From assembly GCF_004363075.1 (NCBI RefSeq), contig NZ_SNYN01000011.1, positions 62,001-126,000 on the forward strand: a stretch of DNA of 64,000 bases. Direction: 5' to 3'. Positions 47,490 through 55,610 of the stretch are shown piece after piece. This stretch comes from Actinorugispora endophytica (GTDB taxonomy: Bacteria > Actinomycetota > Actinomycetes > Streptosporangiales > Streptosporangiaceae). Position numbers and translations under genes: made by a program. Every line of letters begins with the position of its first letter. Position 1 is the stretch's first letter. Under the pieces are notes generated by a model. The model ran no database searches. It was not told the DNA's origin and was given only the letters and a program-made list of their open reading frames with translations.

Positions 47490-47954
47490 CTACTTCTTCT
47501 CGGCCGGTTCGGCACCGGCGCGCACGACGAGCATGTTGACGGCGGTGACGACGTGTTCGCCGTCGACGGTGGCGATCTCGCTCTCCAGCGTGATCATCTC
47601 GGTGCGGCCCAGCGCCTTGATGTCGCTGACCGTGGTGCGGCAGGTCACCACGTCCCCGGCCTGCAGGGGACGGCTGTAGCGGAAGTCCTGAGCCCCGTGC
47701 ACCACCATGGAGAAGTCCAGGCGCAGCCCAGGGTCCGCGACGGCCTGGCCGACGCCCTCCATGTCGAGGATGATGGGGAAGGTCGGCGGGGCGACGACGT
47801 CGGTGTACCCGGCGGCCTTCGCGCTGTCCCGGTCGCGGTAGACCGGGTTCGGGTCCGAGATCGCGTCGGCGAACTCGCGGATCTTGCCCCGCGTCACTTC
47901 GTAGGGCTCGGGGGCCTCGTACACCCGCCCCAGGTAGTCGCGGTTAATCGCCAT
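47490..47954 (-). CDS. MaoC N-terminal-type dehydratase subunit, HadA-like
   Basis: The ATG at 47954 gives a 154-residue hot-dog-fold protein (MAINRDYLGRVYEAPEPYEVTRGKIREFADAISDPNPVYRD...). It has the N-terminal MaoC/FAS1-dehydratase pattern (GYTDVVAPPTFPIIL, HGAQDFRYSRPLQAGDVV) but lacks the catalytic Asp-His dyad of its partner, as the structural subunit HadA does. It lies 13 bases upstream of the HadB-like gene and downstream of rpmG. Confidence 0.88.
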   Translation of the reverse strand: MAINRDYLGRVYEAPEPYEVTRGKIREFADAISDPNPVYRDRDSAKAAGYTDVVAPPTFPIILDMEGVGQAVADPGLRLDFSMVVHGAQDFRYSRPLQAGDVVTCRTTVSDIKALGRTEMITLESEIATVDGEHVVTAVNMLVVRAGAEPAEKK

Positions 47955-48026
47955 CGACGTCCTCTCAGTGTGTGTTCTCGCCGCGCCGGACCGCGCCAGC
48001 CGGGACGGAGCCCGCGCCACAACACT

Positions 48027-48063
48027 AGTAGCCCGGTGAGCTCTGGGAGCTCACCGGGCTACT
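48027..48063 (-). terminator. Terminator/attenuator after rpmG
   Basis: A perfect 17-bp inverted repeat (48027-48043 and 48047-48063) with a 3-base loop separates rpmG from the HadA-like gene, about 70 bases before the latter. Confidence 0.85.
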
Positions 48064-48162
48064 GGGGAAGTCCAGACCGTTTCCGGCTCGAACCTGAAGA
48101 ATCCGCCGCGACCGCAGGGCCGCTCCGCTCGCCTCTTCTCTCACGAGAGGGCGGGACACCGG

Positions 48163-48327
48163 CTAGCGGGTCTCCTTGTGCGCCTGGTGCGTACGGCAGT
48201 TCCGGCAGTACTTCTTCAGCTCAAGACGGTCGGGGGTGTTCCGACGGTTCTTGCGCGTGATGTAGTTACGGTGCTTGCACTCCTGGCAGGCCAGGGTGAT
48301 CTTCGGCCTCACGTCGGTGGCAGCCAC
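48163..48327 (-). CDS. rpmG: 50S ribosomal protein L33 (zinc-binding form)
   Basis: A GTG at 48327 gives the 54-residue L33 ([48 protein letters not shown]...). The two CxxC pairs (CQEC and CRNC) mark the zinc-containing form. AAAGG lies upstream. It sits between tRNA-Met and the MaoC genes, the usual actinobacterial order. Confidence 0.97.
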   Translation of the reverse strand: MAATDVRPKITLACQECKHRNYITRKNRRNTPDRLELKKYCRNCRTHQAHKETR

Positions 48328-48366
48328 TTTGGAGTGCCTTTCTCGCTGAACAACATACGAACACTG

Positions 48367-48403
48367 AAAAAAACCCACGGGAACCCCTGATTTGATCAGG
48401 GGT
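48367..48403 (-). terminator. Hairpin and T-run after tRNA-Met
   Basis: A perfect 9-bp stem (48383-48391 and 48395-48403) begins 12 bases past the tRNA-Met 3' end. A run of seven T on the transcribed strand (48367-48373) follows after about ten bases, so it is a plausible tRNA terminator ahead of rpmG. Confidence 0.7.
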
Positions 48404-48414
48404 CTCGCAGGCAG

Positions 48415-48487
48415 TAGCGGAGGCCGGACTTGAACCGACGACACAGCGATTATGAGCCGCTTGCTCTACCGACTGAGCTACTCCGCC
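48415..48487 (-). tRNA. tRNA-Met (anticodon CAT, elongator type)
   Basis: A 73-base cloverleaf: acceptor GGCGGAG with CTCCGCT (G1-U72), D-arm GCTCAGTCGGTAGAGC, anticodon loop CTCATAA with CAT, and T-arm GTCGGTTCAAGTCCGGC. The paired first base and the D-stem are those of an elongator rather than initiator tRNA. CCA is not encoded. Confidence 0.93.
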
Positions 48488-48596
48488 TAGACCGGGATTC
48501 CGAACTTACCCTCACGAGGGTACCGGAGCCCAGACTGACCGGCGATCGATATTTCGCCGACCACCCACCTGAGTGGATCGGATCTCAATCAAGTGG

Positions 48597-48672
48597 TGGA
48601 GCCCCTTTACGGAATCGAACCGTAGACCTTCTCCTTACCATGGAGACGCTCTGCCGACTGAGCTAAAGGGGC
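48597..48672 (-). tRNA. tRNA-Thr (anticodon GGT)
   Basis: A 76-base cloverleaf including encoded CCA: acceptor GCCCCTT with AAGGGGC, D-arm GCTCAGTCGGCAGAGC, anticodon stem-loop GTCTCCATGGTAAGGAG with GGT, and T-arm CTACGGTTCGATTCCGTA. It precedes tRNA-Met and rpmG, as in mycobacteria and Streptomyces. Confidence 0.95.
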
Positions 48673-48722
48673 GCGCTTCCGTGGCTTCCCCCCTGCGGGG
48701 TTCCGCCCTTCGCGATGTCTTG

Positions 48723-48753
48723 AATATACATGGGTTGCGGGGTGCTCTGCCAA
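48723..48753 (-). promoter_or_regulatory. Probable promoter of tRNA-Thr
   Basis: TTGGCA (48748-48753) and TATATT (48723-48728) on the minus strand, 19 bases apart, lie about 50 bases before the tRNA-Thr 5' end. The -35 box falls in the first copy of the direct repeat annotated next. Confidence 0.5.
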
Positions 48754-48857
48754 CTCGGACGCCGCGCGCCCCCCTGCGGGGGTCGAAGGGGGTCGTCCCC
48801 CTGGGCGGAACCGCATGGGTTGCGGGGTGCTCCGCAGACCCGGACGCCGCGCGCCCC
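48729..48857. repeat. Direct repeat of about 43 bp flanking the tRNA-Thr promoter
   Basis: The sequence beginning CATGGGTTGCGGGGTGCTC and ending in CGGACGCCGCGCGCCCC occurs at about 48729-48771 and again at 48814-48857, differing in a few central bases. The 40 bases between the copies hold CCCCC/GGGGG-type stems. It marks the boundary between the conserved tRNA-rpmG segment and the accessory block. Confidence 0.8.
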
Positions 48858-48865
48858 GCGGGTTC

Positions 48866-50947
48866 CTACTCCGCGACCCAGACGTTGGACATGGCGTCGC
48901 GCTGGATGGTGCGGATGGAGGCGGGAAGACCGAGTCTGCGCAGGGCGTCGACCAGGCGGGTGTCGTGCGTGAAGACGACGATCTGGCGGTGCCGCCCGAC
49001 CTCGGCGAGCACCGCCGAGAGCCCTTCCACGGTCTCGGTGTCCATCGCCTGGACGGGGTCGTCCAGCAGCAGGAATCCGAAGGGGTTTCCGGGCACGAGG
49101 GTGCGCGGCAGGCAGATGGACAGCGCGAGGGCCTGGAACTCACCCTGGCTGAGCAGCCCGGGAGCGTTGTCCGCCCCCTCGGTGCCGTCCACGCTGACGT
49201 CGACCGCGACCCGCCGCTGGGCTCCCCTTCCGACCAGGCGCAGCGCCTCGAGGTCGATGTGCCGCTCCTGGCGCAGCCGCCCCCAGACCTTCTCGGACTG
49301 GGCGGCCAGGGGCCGCAGGCGCTCGGCCCGCAGTTCGCGGGCCAGGGCGGTGAACCAGTCGAGGGCGCGTACGGCGGGCTCCAGTGTCTCGCGGGCTTTG
49401 ACGGCCTCGCGGGCGTCCTCCAGCCACGCCCCCAGCTGCTCGGCGACCTCGGCCCAGCCGTCGGTGGGGTCGCTGAGCCGCTCCGTGGCGGCCTTGCGCG
49501 CGGCGATCGCGGCCGAGCGCAGCCGCCGGCCGGTGGTGTCGATGTGCGCGGCCAGTTCGCCGAGGTCGGTGATCTCCGCTCCGGCCGCCCAGTCGGCCCA
49601 GATCAGGCCCAGTTCGCTGTCGGGAGGAAGCCAGGAGGGCGGCGGGGCCATCAGGAAGCGCGCCTGGTCCCGGGCGTCCTCGGCGCGCTGGTGGGCGGCC
49701 GCGGTGCTCGCCGCGACGGGCTCCAGCTTGGCGATCTCGGCCCGGGCGCGGTACACCCAGGCGGTGCCGAGCGCGTCGGTGGATCCGCACGTGGGGCAGT
49801 CGGTCTCGGCCGGGTGGCGTTCGTGGTACTCCAGAGCCTGGCGCAGCAGCTCGACGACGCCGCGCGCGCGGTCGCCCTTGGTGCCCGCGGCCATGGCGGT
49901 CTCCATGGCCGCGCCGCGCAGCTCGCTGACCACATCGGTCATGAGCGCGCGCTCGGGCACCGCCAGACGGCGCAGGCGGCGCAGCACGACCTGCTGGGCG
50001 GGGTCGCTGGGGCCGTTGTCGGCGGCGATGGCGGCGAGCCGGCCGAGGTCGGTGGAGGGCGCGGTCAGGATCTCGACGGCCCTGCGCGCCCTGGGGTCCG
50101 TGGAGGCGCGCAGTTGCTCCAGGAGGTAGGACAGGTCGCGGGCGGGCCTGTCCACGGCCTTGGCCAGCTTGTCGCAGGCCTTGGCGAGGCGGCGCTCGGT
50201 CTCGGTGAGCTCGGTCAGGCCCAGCAGCGCGGTGAGCGTGTCGTACAGCTCGGCGGAGCGGCCGGTGACGGTGCGGCCGAGCTCGTCGTAGGAGAGGAAG
50301 GGCCGGTAGCGGGAGAGGTCGTCGCCCCAGCCGAGGCTGGCCAGCGATCCGGTCTCGCCGTTGGGCAGGACGACCTCGCCGCGCGCGGACCGGACGCTCT
50401 CGCCGGCCCAGGAGCGGGTGACCCGGGTGGCGGCGTGCTCCCCGGAGCGCTGGAGCTCGACGGTGATCTCGGTGGTGTCGTCGAAGTGCAGGTTGCGCCA
50501 GCCGTCCCGCCACGCGGCGGGCATGCCGTCCCAGCGGACGTTCCGGCCGGTGAGAGCGGCTTCGACGGCTTCGGCGAAGCTGGACTTGCCCGAGCCGTTG
50601 CGGCCCACGATCACGGTCAGGCCGGGACCGGGCGGGAACTCGAGGGTGGCGGCGCGTCCGATGCCGCGGAACCCCTGGACCCGGACGCGGTTGAGGTAGC
50701 AGCGGCGGGCGTGCTGCACCGGCTGCACGGGCTCGGCGGGGAGCGGCAGGTCGAAGGTCTCGCCGCGGGCGCAGGCGGCGAGGGCGTCCTCGCCGTGGGC
50801 GGCCGCGGCCACCCACTGCCGGGCGGCGGGGTCGAGGGGGGACCGGGAGAGCCGGTCCCACAGGGAACCGGTCGGGGCGGACGCCGCTCTCCGCCGTCTC
50901 TGGGGTTCCGAGGGGAACCCCGCCTGGGACGTCGTCACCGTCGTCAC
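48866..50947 (-). CDS. RecF/Rad50-like ATPase with CxxC hook, next to the Wadjet-like genes
   Basis: The GTG at 50947 (GGAGCAGG upstream) gives 693 residues. After an N-terminal region of about 85 residues without a known fold, a RecF/SMC-type head follows: YLNRVRVQGFRGI, Walker A GRNGSGKSS (115-123), a coiled-coil-like middle with CPTC (384-387) as possible zinc hook, signature LSQGE (599-603), Walker B FLLLDD (about 625-630) and the H-loop FTHD (659-662). The protein ends shortly after, so there is no C-terminal nuclease such as that of RloC. It lies 153 bases downstream of the JetC gene. Such ATPases act in DNA repair or in defence; its role here is not established. Confidence 0.85.
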   Translation of the reverse strand: MTTVTTSQAGFPSEPQRRRRAASAPTGSLWDRLSRSPLDPAARQWVAAAAHGEDALAACARGETFDLPLPAEPVQPVQHARRCYLNRVRVQGFRGIGRAATLEFPPGPGLTVIVGRNGSGKSSFAEAVEAALTGRNVRWDGMPAAWRDGWRNLHFDDTTEITVELQRSGEHAATRVTRSWAGESVRSARGEVVLPNGETGSLASLGWGDDLSRYRPFLSYDELGRTVTGRSAELYDTLTALLGLTELTETERRLAKACDKLAKAVDRPARDLSYLLEQLRASTDPRARRAVEILTAPSTDLGRLAAIAADNGPSDPAQQVVLRRLRRLAVPERALMTDVVSELRGAAMETAMAAGTKGDRARGVVELLRQALEYHERHPAETDCPTCGSTDALGTAWVYRARAEIAKLEPVAASTAAAHQRAEDARDQARFLMAPPPSWLPPDSELGLIWADWAAGAEITDLGELAAHIDTTGRRLRSAAIAARKAATERLSDPTDGWAEVAEQLGAWLEDAREAVKARETLEPAVRALDWFTALARELRAERLRPLAAQSEKVWGRLRQERHIDLEALRLVGRGAQRRVAVDVSVDGTEGADNAPGLLSQGEFQALALSICLPRTLVPGNPFGFLLLDDPVQAMDTETVEGLSAVLAEVGRHRQIVVFTHDTRLVDALRRLGLPASIRTIQRDAMSNVWVAE

Positions 50948-51053
50948 AACACCTGCTCCGTTCGTGGCCTCGCCTTTGCAGATTAGGGCAGACGGGATGA
51001 AACCAGTAGTGGGATCCGGAAGTTCGGGACCTCCGCGCCCCCGCTCCACGGCC

Positions 51054-51079
51054 GCGCGCCGGGGCCGCCCCGGGCGCGC
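51054..51079 (-). terminator. GC-rich hairpin after the JetC gene
   Basis: An 11-bp stem with one bulged base (GCGCGCC-GGGG paired with CCCC-GGCGCGC) and a CCG loop lies 21 bases past the JetC stop, ahead of the hook ATPase gene. It may be a partial terminator. Confidence 0.6.
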
Positions 51080-51100
51080 GGGTCGGCCCCGCGGCGGTCG

Positions 51101-54100
51101 TCACACTCCGTTGAGGCGGCGCCGGTTACCGTCCCAGGTGAAGTGCAGGGTGGCGATGCCGGGTTCGGCGGGGTCGCGCAGGCACTCGTAGATGTGCAGT
51201 CGCGGGACGTTCGGGAAGCACCCCCAGACGCGTTCCGAGGTGAGCACGAAGTCGAGGTCGAGTTCGACCAGCATGCCGAGCAGGCGGCCGTGGGTGGGCT
51301 CGTCGACCTTGGCGAAGGCGTCGTCGAGCAGGATGAGCCGGGGCGTCCGGGGCTCGTCCAGGGCGAGCGCGCCGAACTGCGCGGCCGCCGCGGCGAACAG
51401 CACCAGGTAGGCGATGACGCGCTGCTCGCCCTGGCTGAGCGCGGTGCGGTGGGTGAGGCGGCGCTCGCGCTCGGGGTGGGCGGCGTCGGTGACGTAGACG
51501 GTGAAGGAGAACCAGGAGCGGTAGTCCAGGGCGGCGCGCAGCTGGGCGCCGCCGGTGGCGGTGGGGTCGAGGCGGCGGATGGCCTCGATACAGCGGCGCA
51601 GGGCGTCGCGCAGGCGGGTGGTCTCGACCCGGGTTCGCTGCTCGGCTGGGCGGCGCAGCAGCGGGACCACCGCGTGGATGTCCTCGTCGGCGTCGGGGGC
51701 GAGCCGCCAGTCCAGGCGCACGCCCAGGCCCTGGGAGGTGGTGACGTCTCCGAGGACGCTGTTCATGGTGGCGATGAGTTCGCGGGCCTCGTCGATCTGG
51801 CGGGACAGGTGGCCGGCGAGTTCGCCGAGGAGGTGCCGCTCGTAGGCCTCCTCCTCGCGTACCGCGGCGGTCTCCTCGGCTTCGGCGATGCCGGCGCGCA
51901 GGAGTTCGGCGTAGTCGGTGATGTCGTGCGCGCCGTGGTCGTCGTGCACGGTGACGCGCTTGACCCCCGCGGGCTCGGTGAGCTCGGTGCGGGCGCCGAG
52001 GGCGGCGTCGGCGGTGAGCCCCCGGTGGAGCTCCTCACGGGCCCGCAGGATCCCGCTGTCGTCGACGTCGTCGCCCTCGGGGTCGAGACCGGTTTCGATC
52101 GCCGAGACGAGGGCGCTGAGCGCCTGGACCCGCTTGGTGAACTCGTCGCCGCGCTCCGGGTCCTGCTCGGCGGCGTCGTGGGCGGCGATGGGCCCGTCCT
52201 CGTCGGCGAGCTCGGTGAGACCGGCCGCGGTCAGCAGGCCGTGGTCGACGCCGCCCGCGGGGAGGGCCAGCACGGCGCGCAGCCGCGCTCCGGCGGCGAG
52301 CGCCCGACGGGCCTGCTCGGCGCGTTCGACGGTCGCGGTGCCCCGCCGGGACTCGGCGGCGACCCGCTCGTCCCGGGCACGCTGGGCGGCGCGTTCGAGT
52401 TCGGGCAGCCGCTCGTCGGCGGCGCGGGCGCGGGCGCGGACCTGGGTGACGGCCGCCTCGACCTGGGCCGGGTCGGCGGCGCGGGCGCGGTCGGTGAGCT
52501 CGGTCTCGCGGCGGACGGTGATCATGTCGCCGATGGCGGCGGTGCGGGCGTCCTCGGCGAGGACCCTGGCGTCGCGGGCGCGCTTCCACTCGGCGACGTG
52601 CCGGTGGTAGTCCTCCAGGCGGCCCGCGAGGACCTCCAGGTCGCGGTGGGCGGAGGAGATCTGGACGCGGAGCGCGCCCAGGGCGTTCCGGACCTTGGTG
52701 AGTTCGTCGTGGTCGACGGGCAGGCCCTGTTCGAGTGCGGGACCGACGAGGGCCGCGCGCAGGGAGAGCGCGGTCTTCCGGGCGCTGTCCGCTGCGGCGC
52801 GCGCGGCCGCGTGCTCGCGGACGGCGTCGGCGAGCCAGGCGCGGGCGTCGTCCAGGACGGCCCAGGCGGCGGTGAGCTCGGCGCCCGAGGGGACGGAGCG
52901 GTTGATCCGGATGAGGCTGTCGTTGCGGTTGTCGATGTCGGCGCGGCGCTCCTGGGCCTCGGCGAGCAGCGCCTTGGCCATCTCGATGCGCCGTTCCGCC
53001 TTGGCGCGGTGGCGTTCGAGGGTCTCGGCGCGGGCGTCCTCGCCGATGTACTCGGCGGCGGCCTTGTGGTGCGAGCCTCCGGCGACGCCGAGCCGCCAGC
53101 GCCCGTCGAGGGAGACCGTGTTCTCCTGGCGGCGGCGCCGGGGGCCCGTGGTGGCCTGGAACCAGGACTCGGTCGGCCGCGCCTCGGGCTCCTCCCCTCC
53201 GTTCTCGAGGCGGATGGAGGAGAGGATGGCGATGACGGAGGCGCGGCCGGCCGGCGACTCGGGCTCGTCGAGGGGGACGAGCGCGTCCAGGAGGGTGTGG
53301 CCGCGCAGGGGCTCGCCGGGGCTGAGCAGGAGGTCCCGGGTGTCGGAGTCGACGACGGTGCCGTCGGGCGTGACGAGTCCGGCGAGGAGACCGGACGCCT
53401 CCAGGGCGGCTTCGAGCCCGGCGCGTTCGGCGGGGCCGAGGTGATCGGCGAAGTCGACGGCGAGGTGCAGGGGGGTGCCCGCGTCGGGGGTCCGGGGGGC
53501 GGTGGCCCAGGCCGGGCGGGGGGCGGTGACGTGCGCGGCGTCGTCGGCACGGCGCTCGGCGAGCTCGTCGAGCTCGGTGGCGAGGTCGCGCTCCTCGCCG
53601 AGGGCGGTGTCGCGGCTCTCGCGGACCTCGCGCAGCAGCGGGTCGACGATGACGTGGGCGTCGCGGGTGACGGTCTCGGGCAGGTCGGCCGGCAGGACGC
53701 GGAGGGCGTCGTCGAGGGGCAGTTCGACGCGTTCCTCGAGGGCGTCCAGGGCCGCGGTGATGTCGGTGTCGGGGGCGGCCGCGCGCAGGGCGTTGCACCA
53801 CTCCCGGATGTCGGCGGCGTAGGCGGTGCTGGCCTCGCGGACGCCTTCGATGGCGGCGCGCTCCCGTTCGCGGGCGCGTTCGACGTGGCCGTCGCCCCAC
53901 TCGGCTTCGCTGTTGAGCGCGGCCTCGCGGCGTTCTGCGACGCCCAGGGACAGAGCCCGCTGGTACAGGTCGGCGGCGGTGGTCTCGCGTTCGGCCGCGG
54001 CCGCGTCGGCGCGGCTGAGCCTGTCGTGGAGTTCGGAGAGGCGCCTGCGCAGGTTGGCGACTTCGATACCGGGCACGGGCGGGCGTTCGACGGCTTGTTC

Positions 54101-55447
54101 GAGCCCTTCGAGGTTGACCTGGGTGACGCTCTCCCGGGGGGCGAGGGTGACGCGGACGGTCTGCGGGACCTCCCCGACGGAGTCGACCGCCAGGCCGGAG
54201 AGGCGGGCCGCGTCGCGCAGGCCGATGTGGAGGCGGCGCAGTCCGCTGATGCCGCGTTCGATGGCCGCGATGTCGGTGCTGAGGCGGGTGTCGGCCTGCT
54301 GCTCGGTGGTGCGCGCGTGGTCGCCCGCGGCCCAGGCGGCCTCGGCCGCGCGGATGTAGGCCGACACGGCGGCGTAGCGGGCCTTCCGCTCGGCCTCCTG
54401 GGGCTCGGACCCGCCTTCGCCGCCCGCGCTGAGGGTGTCGGCGTCGGAGGCGGCGGTGTCGCGGCCGCGGCGCAGGCGGTCGCGCTCCTCCTGGACGGCG
54501 CTCTCGGCGGAGACGAGGGCGTCGAGTTCGGTCTCGAGGCGGGCGAGCTCGGTGTCCCGCTCCTCGAAGGCGTCGGTCTGGGCGCGTACGAGCCTGGTCT
54601 GCTCGCGCAGGACGCCGTGCAGGTAGCCGCGGTAGTCGCCGAGGAAGTCGGCGGTGTGCTCCTGGGCGGTGCGCAGGGCGGACAGGCGGGCGCGGGCGGC
54701 GTCGAGGTCGGTGATGTTGCGGGCGACCTCGTCCAGGACGGCGTCGTCCATGGGCGGCAGCGCCTCGGCGAGCACGGAGACGAGTTCGCCCGCTTCGAGG
54801 CGTTCGCCGACGGTGGGGCGGCGCAGCCGGTAGAGCAGGTGGATGAGGTTGCGGTACCGCATGTGGTCGTCGAGGCCGAACAGGTCGCGCATGACCCGGG
54901 TGCGGTAGCCGAGGGCGGTGTCGTAGCAGTTGTCCGGGCCGAGCGCGGTGCGCAGGCGCTCGATGGACAGGGGGCGGCCGTTCTCGACGAGGGCGAGGTC
55001 GTCGCCGACGCGGCGGTCGGTGACGAAGAACACGGAGCGGGCCTCGGGCTGGTCGGGCGAGGCGGTGATGGCGGCGCCGAGGGTGCGCCGCTGCGGCTGG
55101 TCGTCCTCGTCGCGGCGGGTGAACTCGACCCACAGGTACCCCAGGGTGGTGTCGCCCGCCCCGGTGGCGGTCCCGCCACCGGTCTCGGTGGCGGTGCGCC
55201 CCTCGAGCATCAGCCAGCGCAGGCTGGTGCGGCTGGTGCCGGTGGTGTCGAGGCGCCGGGCGTCGCCGTCGAGCAGGAAGGGCAGCAGCATCTCCAGGGC
55301 CTTGGACTTGCCGGCGCCGTTGCGTCCGCGCAGGAGCAGGCGTCCGTCGGCGAAGTCGAAGACGTGGTCGTCGTACTGCCAGACGTTGTGGATTCCGGCG
55401 CGTTCGAGCCGATAGCGCTTGGGGAGGGTCGTGTCCTGCTGGTTCAT
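51101..55447 (-). CDS. jetC: SMC-like ATPase of the TIGR02680 type (Wadjet type III JetC)
   Basis: From the ATG at 55447 (GGAGG upstream) the protein has 1448 residues. The head is split at the two ends: RYRLERAGIHNVWQYDDHVFDF and Walker A GRNGAGKS (41-48) at the N-terminus, and ALSQGEQR (1336-1343) with Walker B LILLDDAF (1371-1378) and VWGCFPNVPRLHIYECLRD at the C-terminus. The 1100 residues between are coiled-coil-like, with a globular part at about 690-880 (VTAPRPAWATAPRTPDAG, SWFQATTGPRRRRQENTVSLDGRW). These blocks match the TIGR02680 family, the SMC motor of type III Wadjet systems, which extrude and cleave plasmid DNA. All ATPase motifs are intact. Confidence 0.88.
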   Translation of the reverse strand: MNQQDTTLPKRYRLERAGIHNVWQYDDHVFDFADGRLLLRGRNGAGKSKALEMLLPFLLDGDARRLDTTGTSRTSLRWLMLEGRTATETGGGTATGAGDTTLGYLWVEFTRRDEDDQPQRRTLGAAITASPDQPEARSVFFVTDRRVGDDLALVENGRPLSIERLRTALGPDNCYDTALGYRTRVMRDLFGLDDHMRYRNLIHLLYRLRRPTVGERLEAGELVSVLAEALPPMDDAVLDEVARNITDLDAARARLSALRTAQEHTADFLGDYRGYLHGVLREQTRLVRAQTDAFEERDTELARLETELDALVSAESAVQEERDRLRRGRDTAASDADTLSAGGEGGSEPQEAERKARYAAVSAYIRAAEAAWAAGDHARTTEQQADTRLSTDIAAIERGISGLRRLHIGLRDAARLSGLAVDSVGEVPQTVRVTLAPRESVTQVNLEGLEQAVERPPVPGIEVANLRRRLSELHDRLSRADAAAAERETTAADLYQRALSLGVAERREAALNSEAEWGDGHVERARERERAAIEGVREASTAYAADIREWCNALRAAAPDTDITAALDALEERVELPLDDALRVLPADLPETVTRDAHVIVDPLLREVRESRDTALGEERDLATELDELAERRADDAAHVTAPRPAWATAPRTPDAGTPLHLAVDFADHLGPAERAGLEAALEASGLLAGLVTPDGTVVDSDTRDLLLSPGEPLRGHTLLDALVPLDEPESPAGRASVIAILSSIRLENGGEEPEARPTESWFQATTGPRRRRQENTVSLDGRWRLGVAGGSHHKAAAEYIGEDARAETLERHRAKAERRIEMAKALLAEAQERRADIDNRNDSLIRINRSVPSGAELTAAWAVLDDARAWLADAVREHAAARAAADSARKTALSLRAALVGPALEQGLPVDHDELTKVRNALGALRVQISSAHRDLEVLAGRLEDYHRHVAEWKRARDARVLAEDARTAAIGDMITVRRETELTDRARAADPAQVEAAVTQVRARARAADERLPELERAAQRARDERVAAESRRGTATVERAEQARRALAAGARLRAVLALPAGGVDHGLLTAAGLTELADEDGPIAAHDAAEQDPERGDEFTKRVQALSALVSAIETGLDPEGDDVDDSGILRAREELHRGLTADAALGARTELTEPAGVKRVTVHDDHGAHDITDYAELLRAGIAEAEETAAVREEEAYERHLLGELAGHLSRQIDEARELIATMNSVLGDVTTSQGLGVRLDWRLAPDADEDIHAVVPLLRRPAEQRTRVETTRLRDALRRCIEAIRRLDPTATGGAQLRAALDYRSWFSFTVYVTDAAHPERERRLTHRTALSQGEQRVIAYLVLFAAAAAQFGALALDEPRTPRLILLDDAFAKVDEPTHGRLLGMLVELDLDFVLTSERVWGCFPNVPRLHIYECLRDPAEPGIATLHFTWDGNRRRLNGV

Positions 55448-55549
55448 CGGCCGTCCTCCACTCCGTACCGCTCGTCCTGGTGCACACCGCGCCGGACGGC
55501 CGGCGCGCCGGGGGTGGTGACATTCTCCCGGATGCGCGGGGTACTCGGG

Positions 55550-55581
55550 GCGACCGCCGTCCGCGTTCCGCGGACGGTCGC
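55550..55581 (-). other. Hairpin in the jetB-jetC spacer
   Basis: A perfect 9-bp stem (CCGTCCGCG/CGCGGACGG, 55557-55565 and 55569-55577), extended by four outer pairs, lies in the 163-base spacer. It could tune expression of the SMC gene. Confidence 0.55.
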
Positions 55582-55610
55582 GGGGCGTCGCCCGACGGCC
55601 CTCCGCGTCT

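Noticed and set aside
48729-48857. CRISPR-like repeat pair
   Set aside because: Only two copies, no spacer series and no cas genes.
48866-50947. RloC-type anticodon nuclease
   Set aside because: The ATPase head and CxxC hook fit, but the protein ends about 30 residues after the H-loop, so the C-terminal nuclease domain is missing.
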